A stretch of 64,000 nt of DNA from Stygiobacter electus (GCA_029210465.1 JARGDL010000002.1:124001-188000); one strand, 5' to 3'; counted from the first letter of the stretch, positions 1-9,393 are shown. Numbers and translations are program-made. The notes: generated by a model not told the origin, from the sequence alone.

Positions 1-109
1 TGGTAAAGTTATCGGTAAACAAGGTAAAACAGCTCAAGCTATGAGAACTTTATTAACTGCTATTGCAGCTAAAGAAGGCAAAAGAGCAGTACTTAAAATC
101 TTGGATTAA
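1..109 (+). CDS. khpA: KH-domain RNA-binding protein KhpA, 3' end only
   Basis: Only the last 35 codons are present; the gene begins upstream of the window. They contain a GKQGKTA loop, the GxxG-type RNA-contacting loop of a KH domain, followed by a helix and a final strand (RAVLKILD). KhpA/YlqC proteins are about 75-80 residues, so a little under half is visible. The position directly before rimM-trmD-rplS matches the common order rpsP-khpA-rimM-trmD-rplS. KhpA is a small RNA chaperone implicated in ribosome maturation and sRNA binding. The call rests on this motif plus gene order. Confidence 0.85.
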   Translation, partial: GKVIGKQGKTAQAMRTLLTAIAAKEGKRAVLKILD

Positions 110-117
110 TTCTTTAG

Positions 118-633
118 GTGGATGATCTTTTCCTAATCGCTGAAGTAAAATCAGCTTTTGGAACAGAAGGTTACGTTTTAATTGATTCCTTTTCTGATTT
201 CAAAGATAGATTCTTTGAACTTCAAAAAGTTTTTGTCCAAATTTTTGGAAATTATAAAGAATTAATAGTTGAATCAGTTAAAGAAATTGATAATAAAATT
301 ATTCTCAAGTTTAAAGGTTTCAATAGTTCTTCTGATGTCGAAATATTCTTAAATCAAAAATTATTCGTTGATAAAGAAAATGTTGTTAGGCTTGAGAAAG
401 ATACTTTCTTTATTCACGATTTAATTGGATGCCAAGTTTTTAGAAATGAAATTATTATCGGTTTTGTGAATGATGTTTTGGTTCTGCCTGCAAACGATGT
501 TTTAGAAATTAAAAATGATGAAAAAGTAATTCTGGTACCATTTGTTAAAGATTTTATTCAGAATATTCAAGTTGAGAATAAATTAATTGAATTAAAAAAA
601 GATTGCGATTTACTTTACGATGATGAGGATTGA
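118..633 (+). CDS. rimM: 16S rRNA processing protein RimM
   Basis: The 171-residue length fits RimM, a two-domain assembly factor that binds ribosomal protein S19 and helps mature the head of the 30S subunit. The N-terminal part (about 5-85) is an EF-Tu-like beta barrel with the family pattern of a Gly-rich first turn ([12 protein letters not shown]). The C-terminal half (about 95-168) is PRC-barrel-like, with DLIGCQVF and [11 protein letters not shown]. The start is GTG, 8 bp after the khpA stop. The 3' end overlaps trmD by 14 bp, so the two are probably translationally coupled. Sequence conservation is modest, and gene order adds most of the confidence. Confidence 0.87.
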   Translation: MDDLFLIAEVKSAFGTEGYVLIDSFSDFKDRFFELQKVFVQIFGNYKELIVESVKEIDNKIILKFKGFNSSSDVEIFLNQKLFVDKENVVRLEKDTFFIHDLIGCQVFRNEIIIGFVNDVLVLPANDVLEIKNDEKVILVPFVKDFIQNIQVENKLIELKKDCDLLYDDED

Positions 634-1306
634 TATTATTTCAGCTGTACCAGATTTATTAATTAGTCCTTTAAATACTAGCATTATTAAAAGAGCTCAG
701 GATAAAAGAAAGGTTGAAATATTTGTTCACAATTTGAGAGATTATGCTTATGATAAGCATAAACAAATTGATGACAAGCCTTTCGGTGGTGGTCCTGGAA
801 TGTTATTAAAACCTGAACCGTTTTTTGAATGTATTGAAAAATTATTGAGTGAAAGAGCTTATGATTATATTATTTTTCCAACTCCTGGTGGAAAGTATTA
901 TAATCAACAAATGGCAAATAAATTTTCACTTGCAAAAAATATTATGATTCTTGCCGGGCATTATAAAGGAATTGATGACCGTGTAAGAGAAAAATTTGCT
1001 ACTGATGAAATATCAATTGGAAATTATGTTTTGACCGGTGGTGAATTAGCAGCACTTGTAATTATTGATTCTGTTGTAAGATTAATTCCTGGAGTATTAA
1101 ATGATAGTGAATCAGCTTTGAATGATTCATTAATGGATGGAGAAATAATAGAAGCACCATATTATACAAGACCAGCAGAATATAAAGGAATGAAAGTTCC
1201 AGATGTTTTATTAAGCGGTCACGATAAAAAAATAAAAGAATGGAAAGAAGAGCAGTCAAAAATTTTAACTGATAAATGGAAAAAAATAAATAATCTGGAG
1301 AAATAA
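620..1306 (+). CDS. trmD: tRNA (guanine-37-N1)-methyltransferase TrmD
   Basis: TrmD methylates G37 next to the anticodon of tRNAs reading CNN codons and so prevents +1 frameshifting. It is a cytoplasmic homodimer with a trefoil-knot (SPOUT) fold that binds S-adenosylmethionine. The 228-residue protein shows [11 protein letters not shown] (about 51-61), LAGHYKGID (111-119, the cofactor loop) and [10 protein letters not shown] (133-142, the knot), then the RLIPGVLND region that carries the catalytic Asp of the family. Start codons ATG at 620 and 623 are adjacent, both inside the end of rimM. It is followed 3 bp later by rplS in the same operon. Confidence 0.97.
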   Translation: MMRIDIISAVPDLLISPLNTSIIKRAQDKRKVEIFVHNLRDYAYDKHKQIDDKPFGGGPGMLLKPEPFFECIEKLLSERAYDYIIFPTPGGKYYNQQMANKFSLAKNIMILAGHYKGIDDRVREKFATDEISIGNYVLTGGELAALVIIDSVVRLIPGVLNDSESALNDSLMDGEIIEAPYYTRPAEYKGMKVPDVLLSGHDKKIKEWKEEQSKILTDKWKKINNLEK

Positions 1307-1309
1307 AAA

Positions 1310-1657
1310 ATGGATAAGGTTAGAGAACTTACAGAAGAACTAGTTAGAAATGATTTCCCAGCATTTAAAGCTGGAGATCATATTCGCGTGCATGTAAAAG
1401 TAGTTGAAGGTGATAAAGAAAGAATTCAACCTTTTGAAGGCGATGTAATTAACATTCGCGGTACAGGATTAAGCAAAACTTTTACAGTTCGTAAAATTTC
1501 AAGTGGCGTTGGTGTTGAAAGAATTTTTCCTTTCAATTCACCCAAAGTTGCTAAGGTTGAAGTATTACGAGAAGGAAAAGTTAGAAGAGCTAAATTATTT
1601 TATCTTCGTAATCTTTCTGGAAAAGCAGCACGTATTAAAAATAAAAATGTTAAATAA
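1310..1657 (+). CDS. rplS: 50S ribosomal protein bL19
   Basis: The 115-residue protein is the normal length for bL19, which sits at the 30S-50S interface. Typical stretches are [29 protein letters not shown] and [19 protein letters not shown], and the C-terminus has the basic [12 protein letters not shown] segment. It is the last gene of the khpA-rimM-trmD-rplS run. A strong intrinsic terminator lies 10 bp downstream. An ATG at 1310 follows AGAAATAAAAA, with GGAG at 1297-1300 as a plausible ribosome-binding site. Confidence 0.98.
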   Translation: MDKVRELTEELVRNDFPAFKAGDHIRVHVKVVEGDKERIQPFEGDVINIRGTGLSKTFTVRKISSGVGVERIFPFNSPKVAKVEVLREGKVRRAKLFYLRNLSGKAARIKNKNVK

Positions 1658-1667
1658 TATTTTTATC

Positions 1668-1693
1668 AAGCCGCTTTTATTAAGCGGCTTTTT
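1668..1693 (+). terminator. Rho-independent terminator after rplS
   Basis: A perfect 9-bp stem AAGCCGCTT (1668-1676) / AAGCGGCTT (1682-1690) with loop TTTAT runs into a T tract (1689-1693). It lies 10 bp after the rplS stop and ends the ribosomal operon. Confidence 0.92.
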
Positions 1694-1710
1694 AATTTTA
1701 AAGAATTATC

Positions 1711-2463
1711 ATGAAATTATTTTTACCTCAAAATGTTTTTACTCATTTTTTAATTAATCACATACCAAAAGATGTTGAAGTTAATTTCAAACCATCATCT
1801 TTATTATCTAAAGAATTAGAATTTAATACTCAAGCAATTTCTTTAATTCCATCTTTATATTTAATTAATCACAGAACTTTTTTTGTGTCATCTAAAATTG
1901 GAATTTCCTTCGATGGGCTTCTTTCAAATTCTTATTTCTATTTTATTGATAATCAAAAAAAGTTTGAAAAAATCTTTCTTCATGGTGATGTTTCAATTAA
2001 TGAATTTATTCTTACAAAAATTCTTTTTGATGAAAAATTTTCGAGTAATGTTGAATTAATACTTGATACAAAAAATGAAATTAATCCAGATCATAATTAC
2101 ATTATTTGTGGAGATTATAACTTTACATCAACATCTTTCGAAAAAGGAATTAGTCTTGCCGATGAAATTTCAGATTTTTTAAATCTGCCTTATGTCAATT
2201 ATCTTTTTGTTTCACAGGATAAAGAACAATTAATTGAATTTCAAAATCTTTTTTCAGATTTAGATTTGAAGATTGAAAATTCTGCTGAAAGCTCCCTTGA
2301 AAACTTAAAATTACCACAAAAATCACAAAACTTTATCTCTGAGAATTTAGGTAGTGTTTATTATGAATTAACAGAAAATGAGCAAGATGGTTTTAATGAA
2401 TTGATAAAATTAATTTATTATCATGGAATTGTTGATGATATGTTTGATGTAAAGTTTATCTAA
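1711..2463 (+). CDS. MqnA-like / type-2 periplasmic-binding-fold protein, divergent
   Basis: A 250-residue soluble protein without signal peptide. The arrangement is reminiscent of the MqnA/MqnD menaquinone-pathway family: an early INHIPKDVEVNFKPSSLL segment (about 15-32), AISLIPSLYLI (42-52), ISFDGLLSNSYFYF (65-78), and a C-terminal helix ending GIVDDMFDVKFI. In MqnA the comparable blocks form the two lobes of the substrate cleft. The similarity is pattern-level only and no catalytic residue can be assigned. It stands alone between the rplS terminator and a convergent operon, with no other menaquinone gene in the window. It may be a degenerate or repurposed paralogue. Confidence 0.45.
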   Translation: MKLFLPQNVFTHFLINHIPKDVEVNFKPSSLLSKELEFNTQAISLIPSLYLINHRTFFVSSKIGISFDGLLSNSYFYFIDNQKKFEKIFLHGDVSINEFILTKILFDEKFSSNVELILDTKNEINPDHNYIICGDYNFTSTSFEKGISLADEISDFLNLPYVNYLFVSQDKEQLIEFQNLFSDLDLKIENSAESSLENLKLPQKSQNFISENLGSVYYELTENEQDGFNELIKLIYYHGIVDDMFDVKFI

Positions 2464-2475
2464 AATTTTATTTAT

Positions 2476-2497
2476 GCCGTTGACTTAAATCAACGGC
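2476..2497. terminator. Convergent-gene hairpin, possible bidirectional terminator
   Basis: A perfect 8-bp stem GCCGTTGA (2476-2483) / TCAACGGC (2490-2497) with a 6-nt loop lies between two genes that converge (stops at 2463 and 2507). Neither side has a long uninterrupted T run, so termination efficiency is uncertain. Confidence 0.55.
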
Positions 2498-2506
2498 AAT
2501 AAATAA

Positions 2507-3451
2507 TTACTTTTTATTAACACAATTTCTTATTTCACCAGTCTTAATATATTCTAATATTATATTTACAGTTTCTTCAGCAACTGCAAGTTGTGCTTGT
2601 TCAGTTGAAGCACCAATATGATGAGTTACATAAATGTTATCAACTTCCTGAAGTTTTGATGTAACATTTCCAGATTTATCTTCTGGTTCTCCAGCAAAAA
2701 CATCTAATCCAGCTTTAATATTTTTTTCTTTAACAGCTTTGATTAAAGCTTCTTCGTCTACTACACCAGCTCTTGAAGTATTAATAAAGATTGCTCCTTT
2801 TTTCATCAGGGCAAAAAGTTTTTCATTGAACAAGTTTTTAGTTTCTGCGTTTTGCGGCAAATGAATTGTTATTATATCAGCAATAGGTAAAACATCTTCA
2901 AACTTTTCAAAAACTGTTACATTAGGATCATTAATTGGAAAAACATCTTTTGCATAAATTTTCATTCCAAAAGCTAAAGCCCGTTTTGCAACTTCTTTAC
3001 CAATAGCACCATAACCAATAATTGCAAGATTTTTACCAAATAAACCTTCAGCTTTTGAATATTCACCTTTATTCCATTTGCCAGCTTTGAAATCAGCTAC
3101 ATTGTGTGGAATTCTTCTATCAAGAGAAATCATTAATCCAATTGCAAGTTCAGCAACAGCAATTGAATTTTTTCCAGGGCAATTAGAAACAAAAACATTT
3201 TTTTGATTTGCTGCATTAATGTCAATATTATTAACACCAGATCCAGCGCGAATTATTAATTTTAATTGATCTGAATTTTCAATTGTTTTTGCATTTACAA
3301 TAGTAGATCTAACAACTAAACAATCAATTCCTTTGATTGAATTTGGTAAATCATTTTCACCAAGTTTTGGTTCATAAGAAATATCAATATTATTTTCTTT
3401 AAGTTGTTGAATAAATACATCAGGAAATTTGTCTGCAATTAATACATTCAT
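2507..3451 (-). CDS. serA: D-3-phosphoglycerate dehydrogenase-type 2-hydroxyacid dehydrogenase (short form)
   Basis: An NAD-dependent D-isomer-specific 2-hydroxyacid dehydrogenase, probably oxidising 3-phosphoglycerate to 3-phosphohydroxypyruvate, the first step of serine synthesis. At 314 residues it has the catalytic and NAD domains only, without the ASB/ACT regulatory domains of the long forms. Visible motifs: LIIRAGSGVNNID (65-77), the Rossmann GYGAIG (146-151), and the catalytic triad Arg227 (in NTSRAGVVDE), Glu255 (GEPE) and His278 (HHIGAST). It is the last gene of the minus operon add-hypothetical-hutU-serA and starts 9 bp after hutU. Other 2-hydroxyacid dehydrogenases share these motifs, so the exact substrate is inferred. 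Confidence 0.82.
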   Translation of the reverse strand: MNVLIADKFPDVFIQQLKENNIDISYEPKLGENDLPNSIKGIDCLVVRSTIVNAKTIENSDQLKLIIRAGSGVNNIDINAANQKNVFVSNCPGKNSIAVAELAIGLMISLDRRIPHNVADFKAGKWNKGEYSKAEGLFGKNLAIIGYGAIGKEVAKRALAFGMKIYAKDVFPINDPNVTVFEKFEDVLPIADIITIHLPQNAETKNLFNEKLFALMKKGAIFINTSRAGVVDEEALIKAVKEKNIKAGLDVFAGEPEDKSGNVTSKLQEVDNIYVTHHIGASTEQAQLAVAEETVNIILEYIKTGEIRNCVNKK

Positions 3452-3460
3452 TTATCACCT

Positions 3461-5113
3461 CTATTTTAACATTGGAATTTTTAAATTAAATTTTTTTGCA
3501 TTTTCAATAGCACGTTCATATCCAGCATCTGTATGGCGAATAATTCCCATTCCAGGATCATAAGTTAGAACTCTTTCTAATCTTTTTTCAGCTTCTTTTG
3601 TTCCATCGGCAACAATTACCATTCCCGCATGAATCGATTTACCTATACCAACACCGCCACCATGATGAACTGAAACCCAGCTTGCACCGCCGATAGAATT
3701 TAATAATGCATTTAGAATTGGCCAATCTGCAATTGCATCACTTCCATCAATCATTCCTTCAGTTTCTCTATTTGGTGATGCAACAGAGCCACAATCAAGA
3801 TGATCTCGCCCAATTACAATTGGAGCTGAAACTTTTCCATCGGCAACAAGTTGATTAAAAATTTTTCCCATCTTTGCTCTTTCACCATAACCAAGCCAGC
3901 AAATTCTTGCAGGCAATCCTTGAAAATGAACTTTCTTTTGAGCCAGTTGAATCCATCTTTTTAAAGCTTCGTTTTCAGGAAATGCATCAATAACAGCTTG
4001 ATCGGTAACGTAAATATCATTCGGATCACCACTTAATGCAGCCCAGCGAAATGGTCCTTTTCCATCACAAAATAATGGTCGAATATACTCAGGAACAAAT
4101 CCAGGTATATCAAAAGCATTTTTAACTCCATTAGCTAATGCTTCACCACGAATATTATTTCCATAATCAAATGCAACTGCACCACGTTCCTGAAACTCTA
4201 ACATTGCTTTAACATGAACAACAATTGTTTGCTTTGCAAGTTGAATGTATTTGTCAGGATTTTCTTTTCTCAATTTCAAAGCTTCTTCAAAACTCATTCC
4301 CATTGGTACATAGCCATTTAAATTATCATGAGCAGAAGTTTGATCTGTAATTATATCTGGAATAATATCTCGTTCTAAAATTTTTGGAAGAATTTCTCCT
4401 GCATTGCCAATTAATCCAACTGAAAGAGCTTGATGTTTTTCTTTTGCATCAAGAACTAATTTTAAAGCTTCATCTAAATTATCAGTCATAACATCGATAT
4501 AGCCAGTATCAATTCTTTTTTGAATTCTATTTTTGTCAACATCAATACCAAGGAAAGATGCGCCATTCATAGTTGCAGCTAATGGCTGAGCACCACCCAT
4601 GCCTCCTAATCCAGCAGTTAATAAAAATTTACCACTTAAAGAACCATTAAAATATTTTCGGGCACATTCAGCAAAAGTTTCATAAGTGCCTTGAAGAATT
4701 CCTTGCGTACCTATATAAATCCAACTTCCAGCAGTCATTTGTCCATACATTGTCAATCCAAGTGCATCAAGCTTTCTAAATTCTTCCCATGTTGCCCAAT
4801 CAGGAACTAACATTGAATTTGATATGATAACTCTTGGTGCATCAGTGTGTGTTTTAAAAATTCCAACTGGTTTACCAGATTGAATTAAAAGTGTTTCATC
4901 ATTTTCAAGATTTTTAAGTGATGAAACAATTGCATCGAATGCCTCCCAATTTCTTGCCGCTTTGCCTGATCCACCATAAACAATAAGTTCTTCTGGTTTT
5001 TCTGCAACTTCAGGATCAAGATTATTCATTAACATTCTTAATGCAGCTTCTTGAATCCAGCCTTTACATGAAATTTCTTTTCCGCGTGGAGCTTTAATAA
5101 TTCTCTTTTCCAT
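3461..5113 (-). CDS. hutU: Urocanate hydratase
   Basis: Converts urocanate to 4-imidazolone-5-propionate in histidine degradation, using tightly bound NAD as an electrophile. The 550-residue length equals that of classical urocanases. Motifs include [18 protein letters not shown] (about 123-140), the NAD-binding GLGGMGGAQ (168-176), [11 protein letters not shown] (Cys405, at the place of the essential active-site Cys of the Pseudomonas enzyme) and [17 protein letters not shown]. No hutH, hutI or hutG is in the window, so the rest of the pathway must lie elsewhere or be absent. It follows the preceding gene by 2 bp and shares a transcript with add. Confidence 0.97.
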   Translation of the reverse strand: MEKRIIKAPRGKEISCKGWIQEAALRMLMNNLDPEVAEKPEELIVYGGSGKAARNWEAFDAIVSSLKNLENDETLLIQSGKPVGIFKTHTDAPRVIISNSMLVPDWATWEEFRKLDALGLTMYGQMTAGSWIYIGTQGILQGTYETFAECARKYFNGSLSGKFLLTAGLGGMGGAQPLAATMNGASFLGIDVDKNRIQKRIDTGYIDVMTDNLDEALKLVLDAKEKHQALSVGLIGNAGEILPKILERDIIPDIITDQTSAHDNLNGYVPMGMSFEEALKLRKENPDKYIQLAKQTIVVHVKAMLEFQERGAVAFDYGNNIRGEALANGVKNAFDIPGFVPEYIRPLFCDGKGPFRWAALSGDPNDIYVTDQAVIDAFPENEALKRWIQLAQKKVHFQGLPARICWLGYGERAKMGKIFNQLVADGKVSAPIVIGRDHLDCGSVASPNRETEGMIDGSDAIADWPILNALLNSIGGASWVSVHHGGGVGIGKSIHAGMVIVADGTKEAEKRLERVLTYDPGMGIIRHTDAGYERAIENAKKFNLKIPMLK

Positions 5114-5115
5114 TT

Positions 5116-5454
5116 TTAATCTGAGAAATGTTTTTCAAATATATTTTTGAATTGATTATATGCTTGTTTGTAAAACCATCTTCGTATGAAAAAACCTTTA
5201 GAAGCTTGCTTTTTCATATTATCAAGATTTTCTTTAATACGAAAAACTAATTTGGTTCTTTCTTCTTTAGTTAGTTTAATCTCATATTCATTTGATCTAA
5301 GTTTTTCAGTAATTGAAGTAAAAGCACGTACATCCTGAAAAAAATTTTCATCCGCTTGCATTTGTTTTAGCAAAGTATCACAGAAGTTAAGAAGAATTTT
5401 CTTTTCATTTTTATCGAAAGTGTAAGTGTAATTTTTAAATTGAAGTTTTGTCAT
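5116..5454 (-). CDS. Hypothetical 112-residue protein in the add-hutU operon
   Basis: Not recognised. A small, charged, mostly helical protein with no signal peptide or membrane segment. Lys and Phe are abundant, and the basic C-terminal stretch [19 protein letters not shown] is amphipathic. It starts 2 bp after the add stop and ends 2 bp before the hutU start, so it is certainly co-translated with those two catabolic genes. No catalytic motif can be seen. A helper or regulatory role is possible but is not shown by the sequence. Confidence 0.7.
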   Translation of the reverse strand: MTKLQFKNYTYTFDKNEKKILLNFCDTLLKQMQADENFFQDVRAFTSITEKLRSNEYEIKLTKEERTKLVFRIKENLDNMKKQASKGFFIRRWFYKQAYNQFKNIFEKHFSD

Positions 5455-5456
5455 GG

Positions 5457-6548
5457 TTACTCATTTTTTAGTGATAAAAGTCTTTCTCTCATTTTTGCAT
5501 AGCCGGGTTTAATTACGTTATAAATATATTTTAATCTTTCACTGTGCGGAGCAAAAGATGATTTCATAGCGTTGATGTTTAATTTTTCAACATCATCAAG
5601 ATTCAAATCAAAAAGTTCATGAGCAGTAACATATTCTTTCGTTAATGTTGTGTCACTCATTAATCTATCATCCGTATTTAAGAAAACGCGAAATTTTTCT
5701 TTATAAAGTTTAAGAAAAGGGTGATTTTCAATTTTATCAATCGCACCGGTGTGAACATTGCTTAATAAACAAATTTCAAGAGGCAAACGTGTATCTAAAA
5801 TATATTGAGCTAATTCACCAAGTTTTAAGATATTGCCATCATTATCAAATATAATGTCATCAATCAAACGAGTTGCATGACCAATACGATGAGCGCCACA
5901 AATTTGAATAGCTTGCCAAATTGATTCTTTTCCAAAAGCTTCACCGGCATGAATTGTAATAAAAAAGTTTTTTTGTTTAATATAATTAAATGCATCTAAA
6001 TGCTTTTTAGGCGGATATCCACCTTCTTCACCAGCTAAATCAAAACCTACAACACCTTGATCTCTGAAACTAACAGCAAGCTCAGCCATTTCAAGAGTGT
6101 TTTTCATATTTCTCATTCCACAAATAATTAATCCATAACCAACATTAAAATCCCGTTTACCTTTATCTAAACCTTCAAGAACGGCATTGATTACATCTTC
6201 GTAGTAAAGACCATTCTCGGTATGGAATACAGGTGCAAAACGAGTTTCAACATAACAAACTCCATCTTTGTACATGTCTTCCATCATTTCATAAGCAATT
6301 CTTGTAAGAGCTTCTTTTGTTTGCATAACAGCAATAGTATGTTCAAATCCTTGAAGGTATTCAACAAGATTACCTTTGTTTGCACCACGATAAAACCACT
6401 GAGCAAGTTCACCTTCATCATCTGTTGGCAATTTATCATAATTTATTTCTTTGGCTAATTCAATGATTGTTTTAGGTCGTAAACCACCATCGAGATGATC
6501 ATGAAGCAAAACTTTTGGTACTGCTTTGATAATTTCTTCTGTCTTCAT
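5457..6548 (-). CDS. add: Adenosine deaminase
   Basis: Hydrolytic deamination of adenosine to inosine by a zinc TIM-barrel enzyme. Numbered from the chosen start: metal ligands His16 and His18 (LLHDHLDGG), HAGE (200-203), HRIGH (220-224) and NTDD (291-294) are all present, and the 363-residue length is normal. The frame is open upstream to a TTG at 6596. The ATG at 6548 is preferred because AAAAGGA lies 6 bp before it and family members start just ahead of the first HxH. It is the first gene of the minus-strand operon. Adenine-specific relatives share the fold, so substrate preference is not proven. Confidence 0.93.
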   Translation of the reverse strand: MKTEEIIKAVPKVLLHDHLDGGLRPKTIIELAKEINYDKLPTDDEGELAQWFYRGANKGNLVEYLQGFEHTIAVMQTKEALTRIAYEMMEDMYKDGVCYVETRFAPVFHTENGLYYEDVINAVLEGLDKGKRDFNVGYGLIICGMRNMKNTLEMAELAVSFRDQGVVGFDLAGEEGGYPPKKHLDAFNYIKQKNFFITIHAGEAFGKESIWQAIQICGAHRIGHATRLIDDIIFDNDGNILKLGELAQYILDTRLPLEICLLSNVHTGAIDKIENHPFLKLYKEKFRVFLNTDDRLMSDTTLTKEYVTAHELFDLNLDDVEKLNINAMKSSFAPHSERLKYIYNVIKPGYAKMRERLLSLKNE

Positions 6549-6624
6549 TTTCAATCCTTTTATTTCAAAAATATCTTTTTGTGAAGGTAAAATCAATTTG
6601 TTGATTTATTTATAAAGAGTTACC

Positions 6625-6653
6625 TTGCCTTGCCTTACCAAAATAGCTATTTT
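6625..6653 (+). promoter_or_regulatory. Candidate promoter with overlapping palindrome, TPR protein gene
   Basis: TTGCCT (6625-6630), a 17-bp spacer and TATTTT (6648-6653) resemble a sigma-70 promoter, about 50 bp before the gene at 6701. The -10 box lies inside the perfect 14-bp palindrome AAAATAGCTATTTT (6640-6653), which could be an operator. Only the match is seen; use is inferred. Confidence 0.35.
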
Positions 6654-6700
6654 TGAACGCTCAATAAAAGATTATTTAAATAAATTTAATAGGAGAATCA

Positions 6701-7846
6701 ATGAAAAGAAGTATTATAACACTGAGCATTATTGGTATAGCACTTGCTTTTATGGCGTTTGAATGTTCATCTGCTGAATTGACAGGAGCTAAGTTATATA
6801 TCAATCAAAAACAATATGCAAAAGCAAAAGAAGCTTTAGAAAAGGAAGTTGCAAAAAATCCAATGAGTGATGAAGGTTGGTATCTTTTAGGTTACTTGAA
6901 CGGGGAAGAAGGTAACTATGATAAAATGCTTGAAGCTTTTGATAAATCATTAAAGGCAAGTAAAAAATTTGAAAAGCAAATTATTGATTCAAAAAAATAC
7001 TACTGGGCTGCAACTTTTAATAAAGGTGTTAGTTATTTTAATTCAGCTGCAAAAGCAACAACTCAAGATTCTATGAAATTGATGTTTAACAAAGCTGCTG
7101 AAATGTTTAGAGTATCAACACTTTGTGAACCAGATTCTGTCGCTGGTTATTCAAATATGGCAATGGTTTACATTAATATTCAAGAATATGATAAAGCTAT
7201 TGAACCATTACAAAAAGCTGCAGACTTAGGTAAATCTCCAGATGCAGTTGCAATGCTCGGACAATTATATTTAGAAAAATATCAAAAAGCTAAAGATGCA
7301 AAAGATGATGCTCAGGCAAATGAATTTTTGAATAGTGCATTAAAAGTTTTAGAAGCTGGTAAAGCTAAATATCCAGATAATGGTGAAATTTTGTTAAGAT
7401 ATTCAAATGCTTTAATTGCCGCTAATAAATTAGATGTTGCTGTTAATGCATTTAAAGAAGGTGTTGCTAAAGAACCAGAAAATAAATTTTATAGATATAA
7501 TTATGGTGTAGTTTTATTAAACTCTGGAGATTTTGCGGGTGCAGAAGAGCAATTCAAAAAAGCAATTGAGATTGACCCTAAATATGCAAATGCAATTTAT
7601 AATCTTGGTGTAACTTATGTTAGATGGGGAACTTCATTCCGTGAAGAAGCAGAAAAGAAAGGTGAAACTGTTGATGAAAATAAAGTTAAAGAAAAATTCA
7701 ATTTAGCTTTACCACATATTAAAAGTTATCTCGAAATAAATCCAAAAGAACCAGCTTTGTGGGAACTTCTTGGAAAAATTTATGCTAATTTAGGAATGAA
7801 AAAAGAATCTGATGAAGCATTTAAAAAAGCAGATGAAAATAGATAA
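6701..7846 (+). CDS. Exported tetratricopeptide-repeat protein
   Basis: A 381-residue protein with an N-terminal signal sequence (MKRSIITLSIIGIALAFMAF) followed by Cys22. The residues before the Cys (FEC) are a poor lipobox, so lipidation is uncertain. The rest is built of TPR units, for example about 60-95 (WYLLGYLNGEEGNYDKMLEA), 150-180 (YSNMAMVYINIQEYDKAIEP), 265-305 (the strongest pair, ending KAIEIDPKYANAIYNLGVTY) and 350-380. TPR proteins scaffold complexes; no partner is evident. It has a clear AGGAGA ribosome-binding site and its own terminator, so it is a single-gene unit. Confidence 0.85.
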   Translation: MKRSIITLSIIGIALAFMAFECSSAELTGAKLYINQKQYAKAKEALEKEVAKNPMSDEGWYLLGYLNGEEGNYDKMLEAFDKSLKASKKFEKQIIDSKKYYWAATFNKGVSYFNSAAKATTQDSMKLMFNKAAEMFRVSTLCEPDSVAGYSNMAMVYINIQEYDKAIEPLQKAADLGKSPDAVAMLGQLYLEKYQKAKDAKDDAQANEFLNSALKVLEAGKAKYPDNGEILLRYSNALIAANKLDVAVNAFKEGVAKEPENKFYRYNYGVVLLNSGDFAGAEEQFKKAIEIDPKYANAIYNLGVTYVRWGTSFREEAEKKGETVDENKVKEKFNLALPHIKSYLEINPKEPALWELLGKIYANLGMKKESDEAFKKADENR

Positions 7847-7862
7847 TAGTATAATTTAATTT

Positions 7863-7902
7863 AAAAACCCACAGACTTAAATATAAAGCTGTGGGTTTTT
7901 TT
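7863..7902 (+). terminator. Rho-independent terminator after the TPR gene
   Basis: A 12-bp stem (7863-7874 with 7889-7900; core ACCCACAG / CTGTGGGT) runs directly into a T tract (7896-7902), 17 bp after the stop codon. Confidence 0.92.
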
Positions 7903-7919
7903 GTAAAAAGGAGTTACTT

Positions 7920-8240
7920 ATGACAAATAAAGACCAAAACCCGCAACAAATTAATATTGAACTTGGTGAAAAAGAAGCTGAAGGAATTTATTCAAATCTT
8001 GCTATTATAACTCATTCACCAGCAGAGTTTGTAATTGATTTTACTCGTGTTGTTCCTGGCGTTCCCAAAGCAAGAGTTTTATCAAGAATTATTACAACTC
8101 CACAACATGCTAAAATGTTACTTCGAGCTTTGAAAGATAATATTGATAAGTTTGAACAAAGATTCGGTGAAATTAATATTGATGCTCAACCCACACCGCA
8201 GTTTGGTTTTTTAAATCCAGATAAAGAACCGATCAATTAA
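7920..8240 (+). CDS. DUF3467-family protein
   Basis: A 106-residue cytoplasmic protein matching the DUF3467 pattern: IYSNLAIITHSPAEFVIDF (about 24-42), then VPKARVLSRIITTPQHAKML and an end helix with YE/FE before FGEI (here FEQRFGEINI). Members are conserved small proteins of unknown function found widely in bacteria. It has a good AGGAG ribosome-binding site and comes just after a terminator. The 91-bp gap before the next gene suggests separate transcription. Confidence 0.8.
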   Translation: MTNKDQNPQQINIELGEKEAEGIYSNLAIITHSPAEFVIDFTRVVPGVPKARVLSRIITTPQHAKMLLRALKDNIDKFEQRFGEINIDAQPTPQFGFLNPDKEPIN

Positions 8241-8331
8241 ATAGAATTTGGGAAAATCTTTTCTTGAGTTATATTAAAAATATATTTACCTTTTATTAGA
8301 CTATTCATTTAATTTTTTATAGGAGAATCAA

Positions 8332-9381
8332 ATGAAAAGATTTTCCATCTTTTTTGTTTCAATTTATTTTTTATTTAGCTTTTCAATTAAATCTCAAAAT
8401 TCCATTCAGTTGGTTACAATTGGTAATTTAAGTTCAATTGATATTGGTTCAATTATATTATCAAATAGTTTGGAAGGGCAATCACGTTTTTTCCAATTGA
8501 TAATGATAACTCAACCTATTGGAAGGAAGGTTTATTTAATTGGGCGTTTGGATTGGAAACCAGATTTAAATTCTTCATTTAATAATTTAGCAAATTTTAA
8601 AACTAATATTTTTAATGCAAGAAATATTTTTAGTGATGAATTAGGGAATTCTGATATTAAACTTGATAATATTAATGGCGATAAAGAATATTTTAAACAA
8701 ATATTTGAATTAAATAAACCAAAAGGAATTTTCGGAATTTCAATCCAAATGTTTTCTGAAAATGGTGAATTTCTTGATGATGATTATCAAGAAATAACTT
8801 TTCTAAACCCCACACAAACTTTTTCAATTACTCAACCAAATTATAATGAAGAAGTTGATATAGGAAATGTTATTTGTTCTTGGTCATCTGTTGCTGGTGC
8901 AACCAGTTATAAAATAAAAGCATGTGTGTTAGAAAATGAATCACAAAGTTTAGAAGAAGCACTCAATTCGACAAATCCAATTATCAATAATTATGATGTT
9001 GGTTTAGGAACTTTAGTAAATTTATCTGATGTACCCAAAAGTAGAGAATGGTATGGTGGGCAAAAAATTGTAGTTGTTGTTTATGCAATTGTAAATGAAT
9101 CAGGTTCTATATCAGAATTGAAATCTGAACCTGTTGTTTTTAAGTTAAAATCATTCAATAACCCACCTGATATAAATTTAGTAAGATTCGCAAATATTTT
9201 TAGTTCAATTATTCCAGATGAGTTACTAAAAAAAATTACTAATGGTTCACTTCAGTTAGATCAAATTGATATAAAAGATGAAAATGGTAATAAAATTAGT
9301 TTAGATGAATTGAATAAAATTTTGAATATGCTTGAAGCCAATCCAAACTTAATTATTAATTATTCATTTAAACAAAAATAA
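8332..9381 (+). CDS. Secreted protein with a fibronectin-type-III-like domain
   Basis: A 349-residue protein with a signal peptide (MKRFSIFFVSIYFLFSFSIKSQ, cleavage likely after KSQ or nearby). Residues about 165-270 look like a beta-sandwich of the FN3 kind: the segment opens with FSITQPNYNEEVDIG, has the core Trp in CSWSSVAGATSYKIKA, and closes with KIVVVVYAIV. The C-terminal 60 residues are polar. No enzyme motif is seen. It is 12 bp before a FecR-domain gene and starts a four-gene operon ending in a CHASE2 cyclase, so an envelope role in that module is inferred. Confidence 0.72.
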   Translation: MKRFSIFFVSIYFLFSFSIKSQNSIQLVTIGNLSSIDIGSIILSNSLEGQSRFFQLIMITQPIGRKVYLIGRLDWKPDLNSSFNNLANFKTNIFNARNIFSDELGNSDIKLDNINGDKEYFKQIFELNKPKGIFGISIQMFSENGEFLDDDYQEITFLNPTQTFSITQPNYNEEVDIGNVICSWSSVAGATSYKIKACVLENESQSLEEALNSTNPIINNYDVGLGTLVNLSDVPKSREWYGGQKIVVVVYAIVNESGSISELKSEPVVFKLKSFNNPPDINLVRFANIFSSIIPDELLKKITNGSLQLDQIDIKDENGNKISLDELNKILNMLEANPNLIINYSFKQK

Positions 9382-9393
9382 GGAGCGAACAAA

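Noticed and set aside
6549..6596. TTG at 6596 as start of adenosine deaminase
   Set aside because: It adds 16 residues without family similarity, while ATG at 6548 has AAAAGGA at good spacing.
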